NCBI GenBank assembly: GCA_036852015.1
Contig: JAANDG010000163.1
Coordinates: 124,001 to 188,000, forward strand
Source of the DNA: Pelodera strongyloides
Lineage: Eukaryota; Nematoda; Chromadorea; Rhabditida; Rhabditidae
Direction of reading: 5' to 3'
DNA: 64,000 bases
This document shows positions 52,471-62,849 of the stretch, in pieces. Numbering within the stretch: position 1 is the stretch's first letter; each line of letters opens with the position of its first letter. A model generated the notes under the pieces. That model was not told the DNA's origin and searched no databases. It worked only from the letters and a program-made list of their open reading frames with translations. Position numbers and translations under genes: made by a program.

Positions 52471-52511
52471 TTGTCAACATTTCATTTCGTCTTACGACAT
52501 CATCGGAACAA
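52471..52511 (-). ncRNA. Degenerate hammerhead ribozyme motif, copy 2
   Basis: This has the same design as copy 1, about 198 bases away on the same strand: stem I TTGTT/GACAA, core CCGATGA (one change from CTGATGA, 52500-52506), perfect stem II GTC-GTAA-GAC, then GAAAT twice (a five-base duplication) and GTT-GACAA. The core change and the duplication should weaken or abolish cleavage. Flanks of copies 1 and 2 are not alike, so this is not a simple tandem repeat. Confidence 0.5.
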
Positions 52512-54687
52512 AAGAAAAATTACCTGCAAACAAAAACATTAGATTTAGAAAAAAAATACATAGTATACAAAAATATACATAGTGAAATTTTATATGATGC
52601 ACACTTACATTATATATAATGTGTCAATAAATTATTATTATAATTAAAAATATATACACAGTAAAACACAATAAAACGTGATAAAAATTTATGTAAGAAA
52701 AAAGACATTTGAGAAAAAAAGTGAATGAAAAAGGACACCACATTGTAGGCGAGGATTGTTATGACTGGCTATGTACGGAGTACGGAGATCGCAGTTTGGT
52801 TGGAGAGCCAGAAAACCTATGAGATCATATATCTTATTATATAAAGGAGAAGAGTTTATCACGGGTTTGTTTTTATGTGCACAAAATAATCAACAGCCAA
52901 TACGTAAATGTTGGAAATCGACGATATCAATTAATGAAAGTGTTTTCCGACTCAAATTTACATTATAAATACTTATTGACAAAAAGAAAAAATATAGAAA
53001 TAGACAAAATGTCCTGTAATGAAGTAAGAACGGCATAGGAAATCTTCAACAAATGTACATATAGAAGTCGACATATGAGAAGTAAGGATACAATATGCGA
53101 TACTTTGTTATAGTTATGATAGTATGATCTTATCTTATTATATAAAGAAGAAGAGTTTACTTGGTCTTTTGTTTGTGTGAAGAAACTAAAATTAGAATAG
53201 AGGCTATAAAAGGAGAACCGGAGCCCAGTGTTGAACAAGCGAAATCGAACCTTATTTCATGATTTTTCAAGATACGTTGCAAACGTTTCACACAAGTGTG
53301 CTCACTGTTCGAAAGTCGCCTCAGGCGGCGATAGCCGTCTGGTACTTGATAGCGGCATATTGAGAGATATGATAGTCCGTATGATAGACAGCAAGGACAA
53401 GATAGTTCGTTAGTACAATGTGTGCCTAACACAGTAGTTGAATTTCGGAACTCTTCGAAATTTAATGCATAACAATTCGGAATATTTACGGGGGGTTTCT
53501 GGGCGAACGGCCAAAAAGTGTTTCTTCTAAATTGCGAGACGAGACAAACACTGAACATGCGCGCACACACAGAATGCGGGCACACTCTCTTATCTGTCGA
53601 GCTGTCTAGCCCATGTCTGCCACTCTCCTAGACGACGTGTTATCTACACCTCTCCGACGGCGAGCCTTGTCTGAATCTCCGGCACTTATGACAGAGATCG
53701 TCTCTCTCACAAGCTGACGTCTCTGATCGTTTATGTGGTTCTCATCGAGAACGAGAACAGCTTCCCCATGTAGCACCCCTGTTGCACTATCACGTGTTTG
53801 GTAAGCCGCCGTCTCGCTCCCGACTTATCATCGTAACTTGCCTGGGTAATTAGTAAGTTGATATGCTAATTACTTATTTCGTAAATTCGCTATGATAATT
53901 AGTTATTTCGTAATCATCAATTCGATGTGATAATTAGTTATTTCACACTGTCACATACATACCCTAATTCCGGATAAGAGGTTGTTGCCCTGACATTGGA
54001 CATTTGTTGATCAGGATATATTAATAAAAAGGTGATCATTATGCCGTAATGAGCTAGCAAAGCCCGCAAACAGACCGACACTGCTTTGTTGTGTGTACTC
54101 GTCTACGTTGATGTAATGCTGCGGTTGGAGGTGTCGAGATTACCGTATAATATTCGTCTGCATACTCTTGCACCATACGATGGACGGTAATAACAAAAAC
54201 AAGACGGAGATGAAAAATAACAATAAACAACACATAATAAACAATGCATAATAAATAGAACAGCTGAACAACTTACAATCGGGAAAACACAAAAGAATAA
54301 GCGTTGAACTTCGATTTACAGCTTATTAGCAAAAAGGCTACTGATGACGAACGAAACTAGACCTAGACCCAAGAAGTCTCTTTTTTGTGTGCCGAATATT
54401 ACGGCTGATCAATTCAATTGAAAACTAGCTACCGAGAACTACACAACATACACAATGAGAGAATATGCTACAAAAGGGTGGTTCAGGGCGACAAACACAT
54501 TTGAGAAGCGGTGTGTCAACGAGAGATTTTGAGAGAAAATTTAGAGAGAGAGGGAGAGAGAGAGAGAGAAAGAGAGAGAGAGAAATGGTGAACAGGGAGA
54601 GAGGCATTTTGAGCGAGAATTAGGAGAGAGTGCACAAGGACAAATCAAATTCGTTTTGCCATGAAAACAACACAGGAAAGTGGAAAC

Positions 54688-55010
54688 CCCTATATGACCC
54701 CGATTATTTAGGAAAAAACCCCGATATGTCCCCGATTCTTCCAAAAAACCCCGATATGGCCCCGATCACGTCCCGCAAAAAGCCCTATCACTAATAATCG
54801 GGGCCATATCGGGAACAGTTCCCAATATAACCCCGATTATTTCAAAAAAACCCCGATATGACCCCGATTATTTGTCGAAAAACCCCGATATGGCCCCGAT
54901 CATTTCCAAAAAACCCCGATATGACCCCGATTTTATTCCAGAAAACCCCGATATGGCCCCGATAACGGCCCGATTTTTTGAGGGACGTGATCGGGGTCAT
55001 GTAGGGGTTT
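54688..55010 (+). repeat. Tandem ACCCCGAT(T/A) repeat array
   Basis: About ten imperfect units of roughly 30 bases built on CCCCGATATG(A/G)CCCCGATTA and an A-rich spacer. Part of the array is inverted (ATCGGGGCCATATCGGG near 54797; ATCGGGGTCATGTAGGGG at the end). Confidence 0.9.
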
Positions 55011-55050
55011 TTGGTTTCCCAAGAAAAAGCTGATGAATAAAAATATTAAT

Positions 55051-55184
55051 TTAAAGCGAGATACCGCCCGGTTTTTGAAACGCGTCGTGGACAGCTGGGG
55101 TCGATTTTTTATTCTAGCATATGTTACAAAAGAATGCAGGTGTACTTGATGTTTTCACAAACCGGCCGGTATTTCGGCTTTAAA
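55051..55184. mobile_element. Family-1 element, internally shortened
   Basis: Both inverted ends are present; the centre is deleted, giving 134 bp. Confidence 0.82.
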
Positions 55185-57603
55185 TTAAATTCACCCAAAT
55201 AAGTGATTAGTAATACATGCTAACGTGACACGTTGAAACAACCGACATTTTTAGTGGTTTGCTGCTTCCATTCTAGTCTTTCCTGTAATAGATCCCACTC
55301 TTGAAAGAAGTGTAAATTTATTTGTTTAGGTCTTTTAAACGTCTTGCGGAGATGAGAGTTTAGTCTACGTAAGCAGGCTATCGGGCGCTCAATTGGAAAG
55401 CACGTATTTGGGGCGCCACAACATACTAAAATTTTGTCAGACTATGTTGACTAGAGTATAGGATACAAGCGATACGTCCAGGGGAGAAAGTCAGAAAGTG
55501 TTCAGGGAAAAAGTCTATATTTTATTCCTTTTGCAATAAACACACTTTGTTTCCTTTGGTTGGAATTACAAGCTCACCACAACACTGAATATTCAGAATG
55601 TCAAATCTCATTGCTAATTATACCGGTCGTCTGTTTGCGTTTGTATGAGTATGTTTATTTTATTTTCATCCTCGGGTGCGCACCTTTTGGTGTATATAAT
55701 AAATAAATAAAGTATCATCATAGCTATTGGTTGAAGCCGTATCAAATGGAGAACGTATCTTGCCAGAAAACTTCGTTTTGTATAGCGTGTATTCCTTCAC
55801 ACGGACAGCATGAGTCTCGTACAAACGGCCCATATATTTGTTTATGTTAACATTGATAAACCGAGAAATTATGAAATTGACATAAGACAATATAAGGTTG
55901 CATCGTTTACTGTGTACTTGGAGAACTCAATGTAGTCTCGCATGAATGCACAAGAACTTTAAAGCGGTACAATACTTGGTTTAGAAACCAATCCTAGATA
56001 ATTGAATTTCCATGCGTTATGGTGCGTTGTGAATCGCGGTATCTTACAATTAGGGCTACCTTTTGACATATGTTAAGTACGTATCATCAATAACTATTAT
56101 ATTGCAAACTTTGTTCCATTCAGTATTGGAACTTGGAACTTCACTGAACGGCACACAATTTGCATATAATACGTGGAAATTCAGTTGTCCAGTATTAGCT
56201 ACACGAACCGCACTCCACCGCATGGCTGTTGCATGTTTGGAATAAATGTGAATATTTCTAACGTCTATGCTTGAGTAATTTAATAAATAAAGATATCATG
56301 TTGTGCTACAATCGCACAATATGTAATGTATTTATATTTATAGTATTCGATTCCAATTTGCTTTGGACACTGATGAAATACAGAGAGTTCGCCACAACGG
56401 GACGGCGCATGTCCCTAGCTAGTGAGCGCGGGAAGTGGAATGTGGGCCAGAGGTGCGCGAAAATAGTGTGAATGTGAACTGGAGAATGTGTTCAGTTTGA
56501 ATTGGAGCATCTGCGGCACACTATTATGAGATGGCGCAGCATCTGCCCTTCAGAAACTTTTCACTTTTCGCGCACCCCTGGCTCTCGTTCCCTGCACCCT
56601 AAATTGTGTCCGCCGTTGCGGCCGTAGATAGTATCAATTCAAATAAGGTATCAATATTTGTCTTTGACTTCTGAAGATGTCTTGCTTTGATAATGCTGTG
56701 AGCGGGAATGGGAATGCACTGTAAATTCTGGTTTTATGGCTCCAGTGCCCCCTTGACTGTTGTGAGAAGACCAGAGTGCGAAGTGGCCTATAAAAGTATA
56801 TTATTAAATAAAGCAATGTTTGTTTGTTTATTTGTTTGTGCCATGCGCGATATGCACTCTATATGGAAAGGATGCAGTAACGCAAACTTTGACTTTCTAT
56901 CATTAAATTTTTTAATTGTTTTACGCTTCAAGAGCGTGCAACTTTTCTTCAAGGGTGAAAATACAGGTTCAATTCTTTCGTGCTCTGTGGTATCCTCTTC
57001 CCTCGGTCATTTTATTATAATGTTATTTGTTTTTTTGATAGACTAAAGAGTTACATAAAGTGTAAAGTATACCCCTTTTATGTGAGTTGATAGATAAAAG
57101 GTCTTGCTAGCTAAACAAAACACTACTATCCACAAAAGAAACCTCGGGATTTACCTACAGAGGCTTTCTTGGTACTGTGAATCAGAATGTGTTATGCATT
57201 CAGGAAGGGTTCGTATTAGTGCTATTTTAGTACAACACCAAAGATTATAGTACACATTCACGGAATTTAACTAACAATAAGTAGAACGAATTAGCGCGTT
57301 GCATGATATAGCAAAGTAAAAAGAATTAGAGCTTTACTGTGATCTGTGGTCTTCACCGTTGCGCAAGGCTACTGTATTCAGATGTGGTATGCTTATAGCA
57401 CGTTGAAAGATCACATAGAGTGGAAAATAATTTGCATAATATGAAATATTTGGTGCCAAGAACACACTTCCAATTCGTAGGCCACATCTAGCATTTTCGA
57501 CGCATTACCATGTACTGTATGCAAATTGTGTTCCCTTATGTGCCGAAAGGGCGCAGAAGGGAGTTTGATACGACATGTCATACCGCACGGGTCAAACTTT
57601 GAT

Positions 57604-57787
57604 TTTAAAGTGCAATGCCGACCGGTTTTTGAAACACATCGTGTGCACTTGCATTCTTATGCAGCTTATGCAAATGAACATAAAATAGATAAAAAAATCT
57701 AGCTAAATTCGAGCAACTTAGCGTAAACACGTGATAATTCAGTTGCCCACGATGCGTTTCAAAAACCGACCGGAGTTTTGCTTTAAA
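57604..57787. mobile_element. Family-1 element, joined to family 3
   Basis: Same arrangement as 3715-4282: the right TTAA is shared with the family-3 element that follows. Confidence 0.85.
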
Positions 57788-58200
57788 GGGTCAGGCCCAT
57801 TTCAAATGACCCCTATTTTTGATGATTCCATCTGATTCTTTATGTCAAATATAGTAGAATACGATATTTTTCTCATTTCCAAGCGCAAAATTCACGCAGT
57901 ATTCAGCAATTTACCATTGCCAGCCATACCCAACTATTTATCGCAGTTGTCACGCCCCTTCGCGCTAATTGGGCAATATGCTTTATTGGGCGTGGCAATT
58001 GCGATATTGGCCAATCAGCGCGAAGGGGCGTGCCAACTGCGATAGATAGTTGGGTATGACTGCCCAGGGTATATTGCTGAATAGTGTGTGATTTTTGCGC
58101 TTGAAAATTAGAAAAATGTTGCATCCTACTATATTTGATATGGAGAATCAGATGGAATCATCAAAAATAGGGGTCATTTGAAATGGGCCTGACCCTTTAA
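57783..58200. mobile_element. Family-3 foldback element forming the end of gene D
   Basis: Palindrome edged by TTAA with AGGGTCAGGCCC ends. On the minus strand its first bases are read by gene D and give the stop; an AATAAA (57982-57987) lies in its centre. Confidence 0.9.
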
Positions 58201-61200
58201 AAGTTGCTCACCAAATCCTTTGTCACGTAGCCAGTTGTTGATCTCGCGGTTGCAAACACATGTAATTAGCCTGAAATGAAAATAATTTGCTATTTGATTT
58301 GCGATTTTAAACTTCTATCGGACAGGATTAATTTTTTGAGTAGAGTTCAATTAAAATTCGAGCCTTTGGTTTTTAGAAATCATATTTGATTTTGAATGTA
58401 TAGGCATTAGTCAAATTAGTGTACTTGTAAGAATCAGGAAACTAGTCTTTTGGTCCTTTATTAGCTGAACACAATGATCTGGTTACTGTATTCGCGCTCT
58501 TTGCAATCTTTGCATTTCTATACTAAATGAAGAAATGAGATAACGGAGGAGATGTCTTGAGAGGTAAAAAGACAGAGCAACATATATACTGCTTGCCGAA
58601 CAGATTGGCCAACGGAGGGCTTCACGCTGCCCACGCTGCAAGCTGCAAGCCGTGAAGTCCACTGCAACCCTCCCCCTTTTACCGTTCCCGGGGTTCTGTT
58701 CGTATTACGTTGTCTTTTATCATTAAAAAAGTTGAACTCACCCATCTAAGGTGGGCACCATCACCCACGCAAATGTGGTAAGTCCAAACTTGACCATACG
58801 GTTGTCAACGTAGTTTGCGAGGAAGAAGTACGTGCAAGCCGTGCAAGTCCACTGCAACCCTCCCCCTTTTACCGTTCCCGGGGTTCTGGTCGTATTACGT
58901 TGTCTTTTATCATTAAAAAAGTTGAACTCACCCATCTAAGGTGGGCACCATCACCCACGCAAATGTGGTAAGTCCAAACTTGACCATACGGTTGTCAACG
59001 TAGTTTGCGAGGAAGAAGTACGTGAACATTTCCAGGCCGAAGACGATACCTTGCATACATGCCTAAGAAGCACTGGATGAGGATTTGTGACACACACACA
59101 CGCACACACACAAACACGCACACACATACGCACACGTAATTCGCACACGCACACATACGCATACACACGCACACACACACGCACACACACGCACACACAC
59201 GCACACACACACGCACACACACGTACACGCACGCACACACACACACACGCACACACATACATGGACAGATATATGACACTTGTTTCTGATGTTTGACACA
59301 CCTGTTTGACATAGTTTGCTTGTCTCTCATGTCGTTTCTTTGCCTCAGTGCAGGTTATGTTTTGCGATAACTGAAAGCAACCAGTTTATCGTGAGAATGA
59401 CAAAATCTAGGAACAAAAAGGACAGGCGGTAGCGTTCACCTTTCGCTTGATAAATGGACTGTATTTATGCAAATCAGGGACTTTGGGCTGCAGTATGTGA
59501 AATATCCAATTCTGTGACGCTTTGTAGGTTAGGTTGGTCAAAAAATAAAGACTTACTCTGTTACTGACCGCTCGACACTTAAAATATGTGGTGATTTCAA
59601 GTGAAAGGACGATAAGAATTGTTCCAACGCTTTTCACAAAGTCGTAATACCTGGATAAGGTTTATTTGAAATGTTAAAATAGCAGAAGAGGTGGGTCGAC
59701 TCAACGGTTAACATGGGTGGCAAACGCAAGACGCACTTGTGCATTCACAGGAAAAACGTGCGCGGCAGGAACGCCATCGGTGCGCCACTTGGAAGATCGC
59801 ATACCGTTCGCGCAGACCTGGCGCACACTGGTAATTATGAACAACCCACCATCCTGCCACCATACAATAAGTACTGGACGAAGAAAACTGGTAATTCCAG
59901 AATTCGCCGGCGAATATGAGAACACACTCGCCTAAAAATATTTTTTTAAAGATTTCCAAGATTATATGTGGTGTGGAGAACCCCTCACCTCTTCGCTCTA
60001 ACAAGCAAAACACTGCGCCCGAAATTGGTGGAATTATTAAGAATCCTAATAACTAAGGAATTATAAACCTAATTATCTTACCTCTAAACTAAGCCCAACT
60101 TAGCCTTGTCTAAGACTGACTGGTCTATAATTACCTTTCCTTTACCACCAAAGGTAAGGTATAGGTCATAAACATTGGATGTTTAATGCAGATCAAATTT
60201 TGATGATGCACTTCGAAGATAAACCCGTGCGTCTAACTTTCACCACGCACTTCGCCCTGCATTCGCGAGACTCTCGCCAGGTGCTCGCGAAAACCTGGCG
60301 AAGACAAGGGTTGTTTGCATTTTCGCCAAAGTCCCTTACCGGACTCTCGATGCGTAAACACTCGAGTTTTATGACTTACCGCCGATGTAAATCAGAGTTC
60401 CTGGAATAACGGTTACGAGCCACGCAATTAAATTGACTATCGTGGCCAATCGCATCGTAAATCGTTTCTTGTAGTGAATGGGCATAAAGATTGCCGTCAA
60501 GCAATTGATACTGGCGAAGAAGTGACTGAATCTCTATGAATTAACTTTCCAAGGTCGATTTCACTCCCTGAGTTGGAATCCTAAGCCTAAGCCTAAGCCT
60601 AAGCCTAAGCCTAAGCCTAAGCTCAATTGTTCAATTATTGTATCCTAAGGTGGTATTGCCTTCTATTTTACGAACCTTTTGAACATTTCGTTTTAATTTT
60701 CATAGTAAATTATAGGCAATTCAAAGGAAATTCTTTCCGACAACGTTATTCTACATTGTAATATATCTTACGTTGCATTCCCAGCATCATAACACATCAG
60801 TTGAATATGAGAAAACCATTTGGAAACATTTGGTGATTTGAACACTTGTATGTCACTGAAATAAGCTAAAGTCGTATTCGACTCATAGACTTATAACTAG
60901 ACTGTAGCATTGCTTAGGGCCTAGGCATATGCTTAGACTTAGGCTTCCGAAGCGAGACTAACGATTCAGTGTGAACTGTGAACTACGCTTCTAACATTAT
61001 TTTAAAATTAACAATTAACTGCTAAATAATACGATAAGACAATACAACTTACAAAAACACCATGGGTGCAAAATAGAATGCAAATACAATGCATGATATC
61101 AAATCGGCAATCGCTTGATTGAGCATCAGTTTTCCGAAGGGATTTTGCATAGAAGGAAAACGCGAGACGAACACAACCAATATGTTGAAGGTGACACCAA

Positions 61201-61950
61201 GCGAGGAGCCCTAAGGTATGTAGAAACTTGTAACAAAAAAAGATGTATAGGGCAGAAACTACGATCAACCTACAACTTTCATCCACGAATGTTACAGAGC
61301 TCATGTCCGCCGTGGTTTTAACTGGTAGTTTTACTCTGCCAATTAATGCAATTGGCTGCCAGTGTGCTATGACGCGTCCAGAAGGTTGAGTAGTGTTTGA
61401 TTTAGAACTTAAAGCGAGATACTGGCCGGTTTTTGAAACGCATCGTGGACAGCTGAATCCTTACGTATTTATGCAAAGTTGCTCGAATTCATCTCTTTTT
61501 TAGTCTAATTTATATTCTCGTTCATAAGCTGCATAAGAATGCTGGTGTACTTATGTGTTTCAAAACCGGCCGATATTTCGCTTTAAACTAAGGTCTGCGA
61601 GAGCCAGGGCATTCCGAAAACTTACAATGAATATGGCCATTCCTACGATGCGGTCTTGGCTGAAGATGCTGGCTGAAAGCGTATTGTGCTTAATATTTCA
61701 ATTCATTAGTTCCATATTACCATTATTTACCCCACCTAACCTTCCCAAAGCACCGTCTTTACCCCGAGCATGAACATGGAGATTCAGGCAGCAGGAGATC
61801 AACCATGCGACGAATTAGTATCCTGCAAGTATTAATAGATCAGTCTTGGAACGCTGTAGTACCAAATTAGCATCAAGCAAATAAGATCTAAAAAAACGTA
61901 CTGCCGTTGCTGCCAGTATGCGAATAATCACCGTCCGGACGGAAAGCCAT
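58174..61950 (-). CDS. SRX-family chemoreceptor gene D, 10 exons, last codons inside a foldback element
   Basis: Predicted seven-transmembrane chemosensory receptor of 318 residues. Exons in transcript order: 61902-61950, 61626-61672, 61053-61210, 60772-60855, 60380-60525, 59850-59931, 59557-59650, 59302-59370, 58932-59062, 58174-58270 (TGA). Phases agree throughout. The start ATG directly follows TTTCAG, a likely trans-splice site. SRX landmarks: a glycosylation motif NGT before TM1; [19 protein letters not shown] between TM1 and TM2; [13 protein letters not shown] and [19 protein letters not shown] around TM3; WYYDFVK before TM5; [14 protein letters not shown] in the third loop; [13 protein letters not shown] in TM6; [11 protein letters not shown] ending TM7. 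The length is normal for the family. The last seven codons and the stop come from a TTAA foldback element (57783-58200), which also holds an AATAAA at 57982-57987 (minus). A donor GTGAGC at 58208 could instead skip this end. The second half of exon 9 is duplicated at 58733-58833. Telomere-type DNA lies in intron 4. Confidence 0.9.
58640..59024. repeat. Tandem duplication carrying part of exon 9 of gene D
   Basis: A unit of about 188 bp occurs twice, nearly identical (for example CTGTTCG against CTGGTCG). Both copies contain the second half of the TM6-TM7 exon and its GTGAGT donor. The downstream (transcript-wise) copy at 58733-58833 has no acceptor, so it cannot be an exon by itself. Confidence 0.9.
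59085..59265 (+). repeat. (CA)n-rich microsatellite in intron 8 of gene D
   Basis: About 175 bases of CA with CG interruptions between exons 59302-59370 and 58932-59062. Confidence 0.95.
60561..60622 (+). repeat. MITE fragment joined to telomere-type tract, in intron 4 of gene D
   Basis: About seven GCCTAA units (60580-60622) follow a fragment, CCCTGAGTTGGAAT, that also occurs inside the foldback element at 15474-15913. The tract lies between exons 60380-60525 and 60772-60855. Confidence 0.85.
61409..61587. mobile_element. Family-1 element in intron 2 of gene D
   Basis: Edges CTTAAAGCG and CGCTTTAAA with both inverted ends. It ends 39 bases before exon 61626-61672 on the map. Confidence 0.86.
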
Positions 61951-62269
61951 CTGAAATTGAAGTTTTACACTACGTTAACTTTTACGAAAGTTAACTTGCT
62001 CAAATTGCCCACTACTAGATTATGTCAGGTGACCACCAAATGGTTTGGCTAGCAAAAACAAAAAAAAAGAACCGTCACCAAATGGGTTCCACCGTTTTCT
62101 ATATATTGCTGACGTCCGCCTACAGTACTCCACCTACACAAGAAAGAGATCAACGGTTACCAAACCAGCGTATTTATTAAAAAAAGAAGTAAATAGAGTT
62201 ACAGTAATATAAGGAAAAGTATAAATGAGAGTATTGAGAGATAAAGTGTATCATGTTCTTTAACATGAT

Positions 62270-62326
62270 AACCCCGTTTCGACCCTGATCGTATACGAGG
62301 ATTTTGCTGTAGTTGGGTCTCATCAG
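62270..62326 (-). ncRNA. Partial hammerhead-like core downstream of the reverse transcriptase
   Basis: Minus strand: CTGATGA (62320-62326), stem II GACCC (62315-62319) with GGGTC (62281-62285), then GAAAC (62276-62280) and GGG-GTT, which can close stem III as AAC/GTT. The loop on stem II is 29 bases. I could not form a convincing stem I, and ATCGTA beside the core can pair with the stem II loop instead. It may be a decayed ribozyme of the adjacent retroelement. Confidence 0.35.
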
Positions 62327-62655
62327 TACGATGACCACAGCTTTGAGCGATAGGAAAAAAATAAATAAAAATGAGAATGCACACAAGAGAGAGAGAGAGA
62401 GAGAAAATAACTATGTATAAAAAAATAACAGTTTGGTTGAAGATTGTGTGATTGATTATGTGTATGTTCGATTTTATGTTGAGTGCAATTGTTATTGCAG
62501 TTAATTAATTGTTTGGTTTTTTAATGTTCGAGTACAAATATTTATATTTGTAGTGTTGTAGTATGTTATGTTTTTTGTGTTTGTAGTGTGTGCCATATTA
62601 TGTGTGTTTTAGTGTGTGTGTGTGTGTGTGGTGTGTATGTGCGTTTGTGTGATGT

Positions 62656-62658
<3 letters not shown>

Positions 62659-62714
<56 letters not shown>
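62659..62714 (-). repeat. Long T tract (poly-A on the minus strand)
   Basis: About 55 uninterrupted T, preceded by a (GT)n-rich stretch (62560-62655). On the minus strand it is an A tract about 135 bases downstream of the broken reverse transcriptase. It may be the element's A-tail or simple slippage; the exact length is unreliable in any assembly. Confidence 0.8.
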
Positions 62715-62715
<1 letters not shown>

Positions 62716-62849
62716 GGTGTTAGTTAATTAGGTAATATGGTTAATAATGTGAAGCATAGTGAATAGGTTAAGTTAGATATTATATGTTAAAATTGAAATT
62801 ACTGTTGTACCAATTAGTCAGTCTTTTGCTGTCATTATTATATTTAGTG

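Larger units (their letters stand above)
46428..57603. other. Second gene-poor region
   Basis: No exon chain found. Beyond listed items it has GA microsatellites (46655-46740, 48290-48330, 54545-54605) and repeated TAATTAGTTATTTCG units at 53840-53945. A minus-strand open frame at 53157-53585 has no recognisable domain. Confidence 0.5.

Noticed and set aside
53271..53305. A possible third hammerhead (minus strand CACAC/GTGTG stem, GAAACGTT)
   Set aside because: Stem II and GAAAC-GTT are present but the CTGATGA part reads ACAGTGAG and stem I does not pair.
53157..53585. The longest single open frame of the window (142 codons, minus strand)
   Set aside because: No domain, no splice-consistent neighbours, and it overlaps repeat modules shared with other sites; most likely chance.
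54344..54360. Plus-strand CTGATGA followed by GAAAC
   Set aside because: Only five bases separate the two, too few for a stem II, and no stem I is seen.
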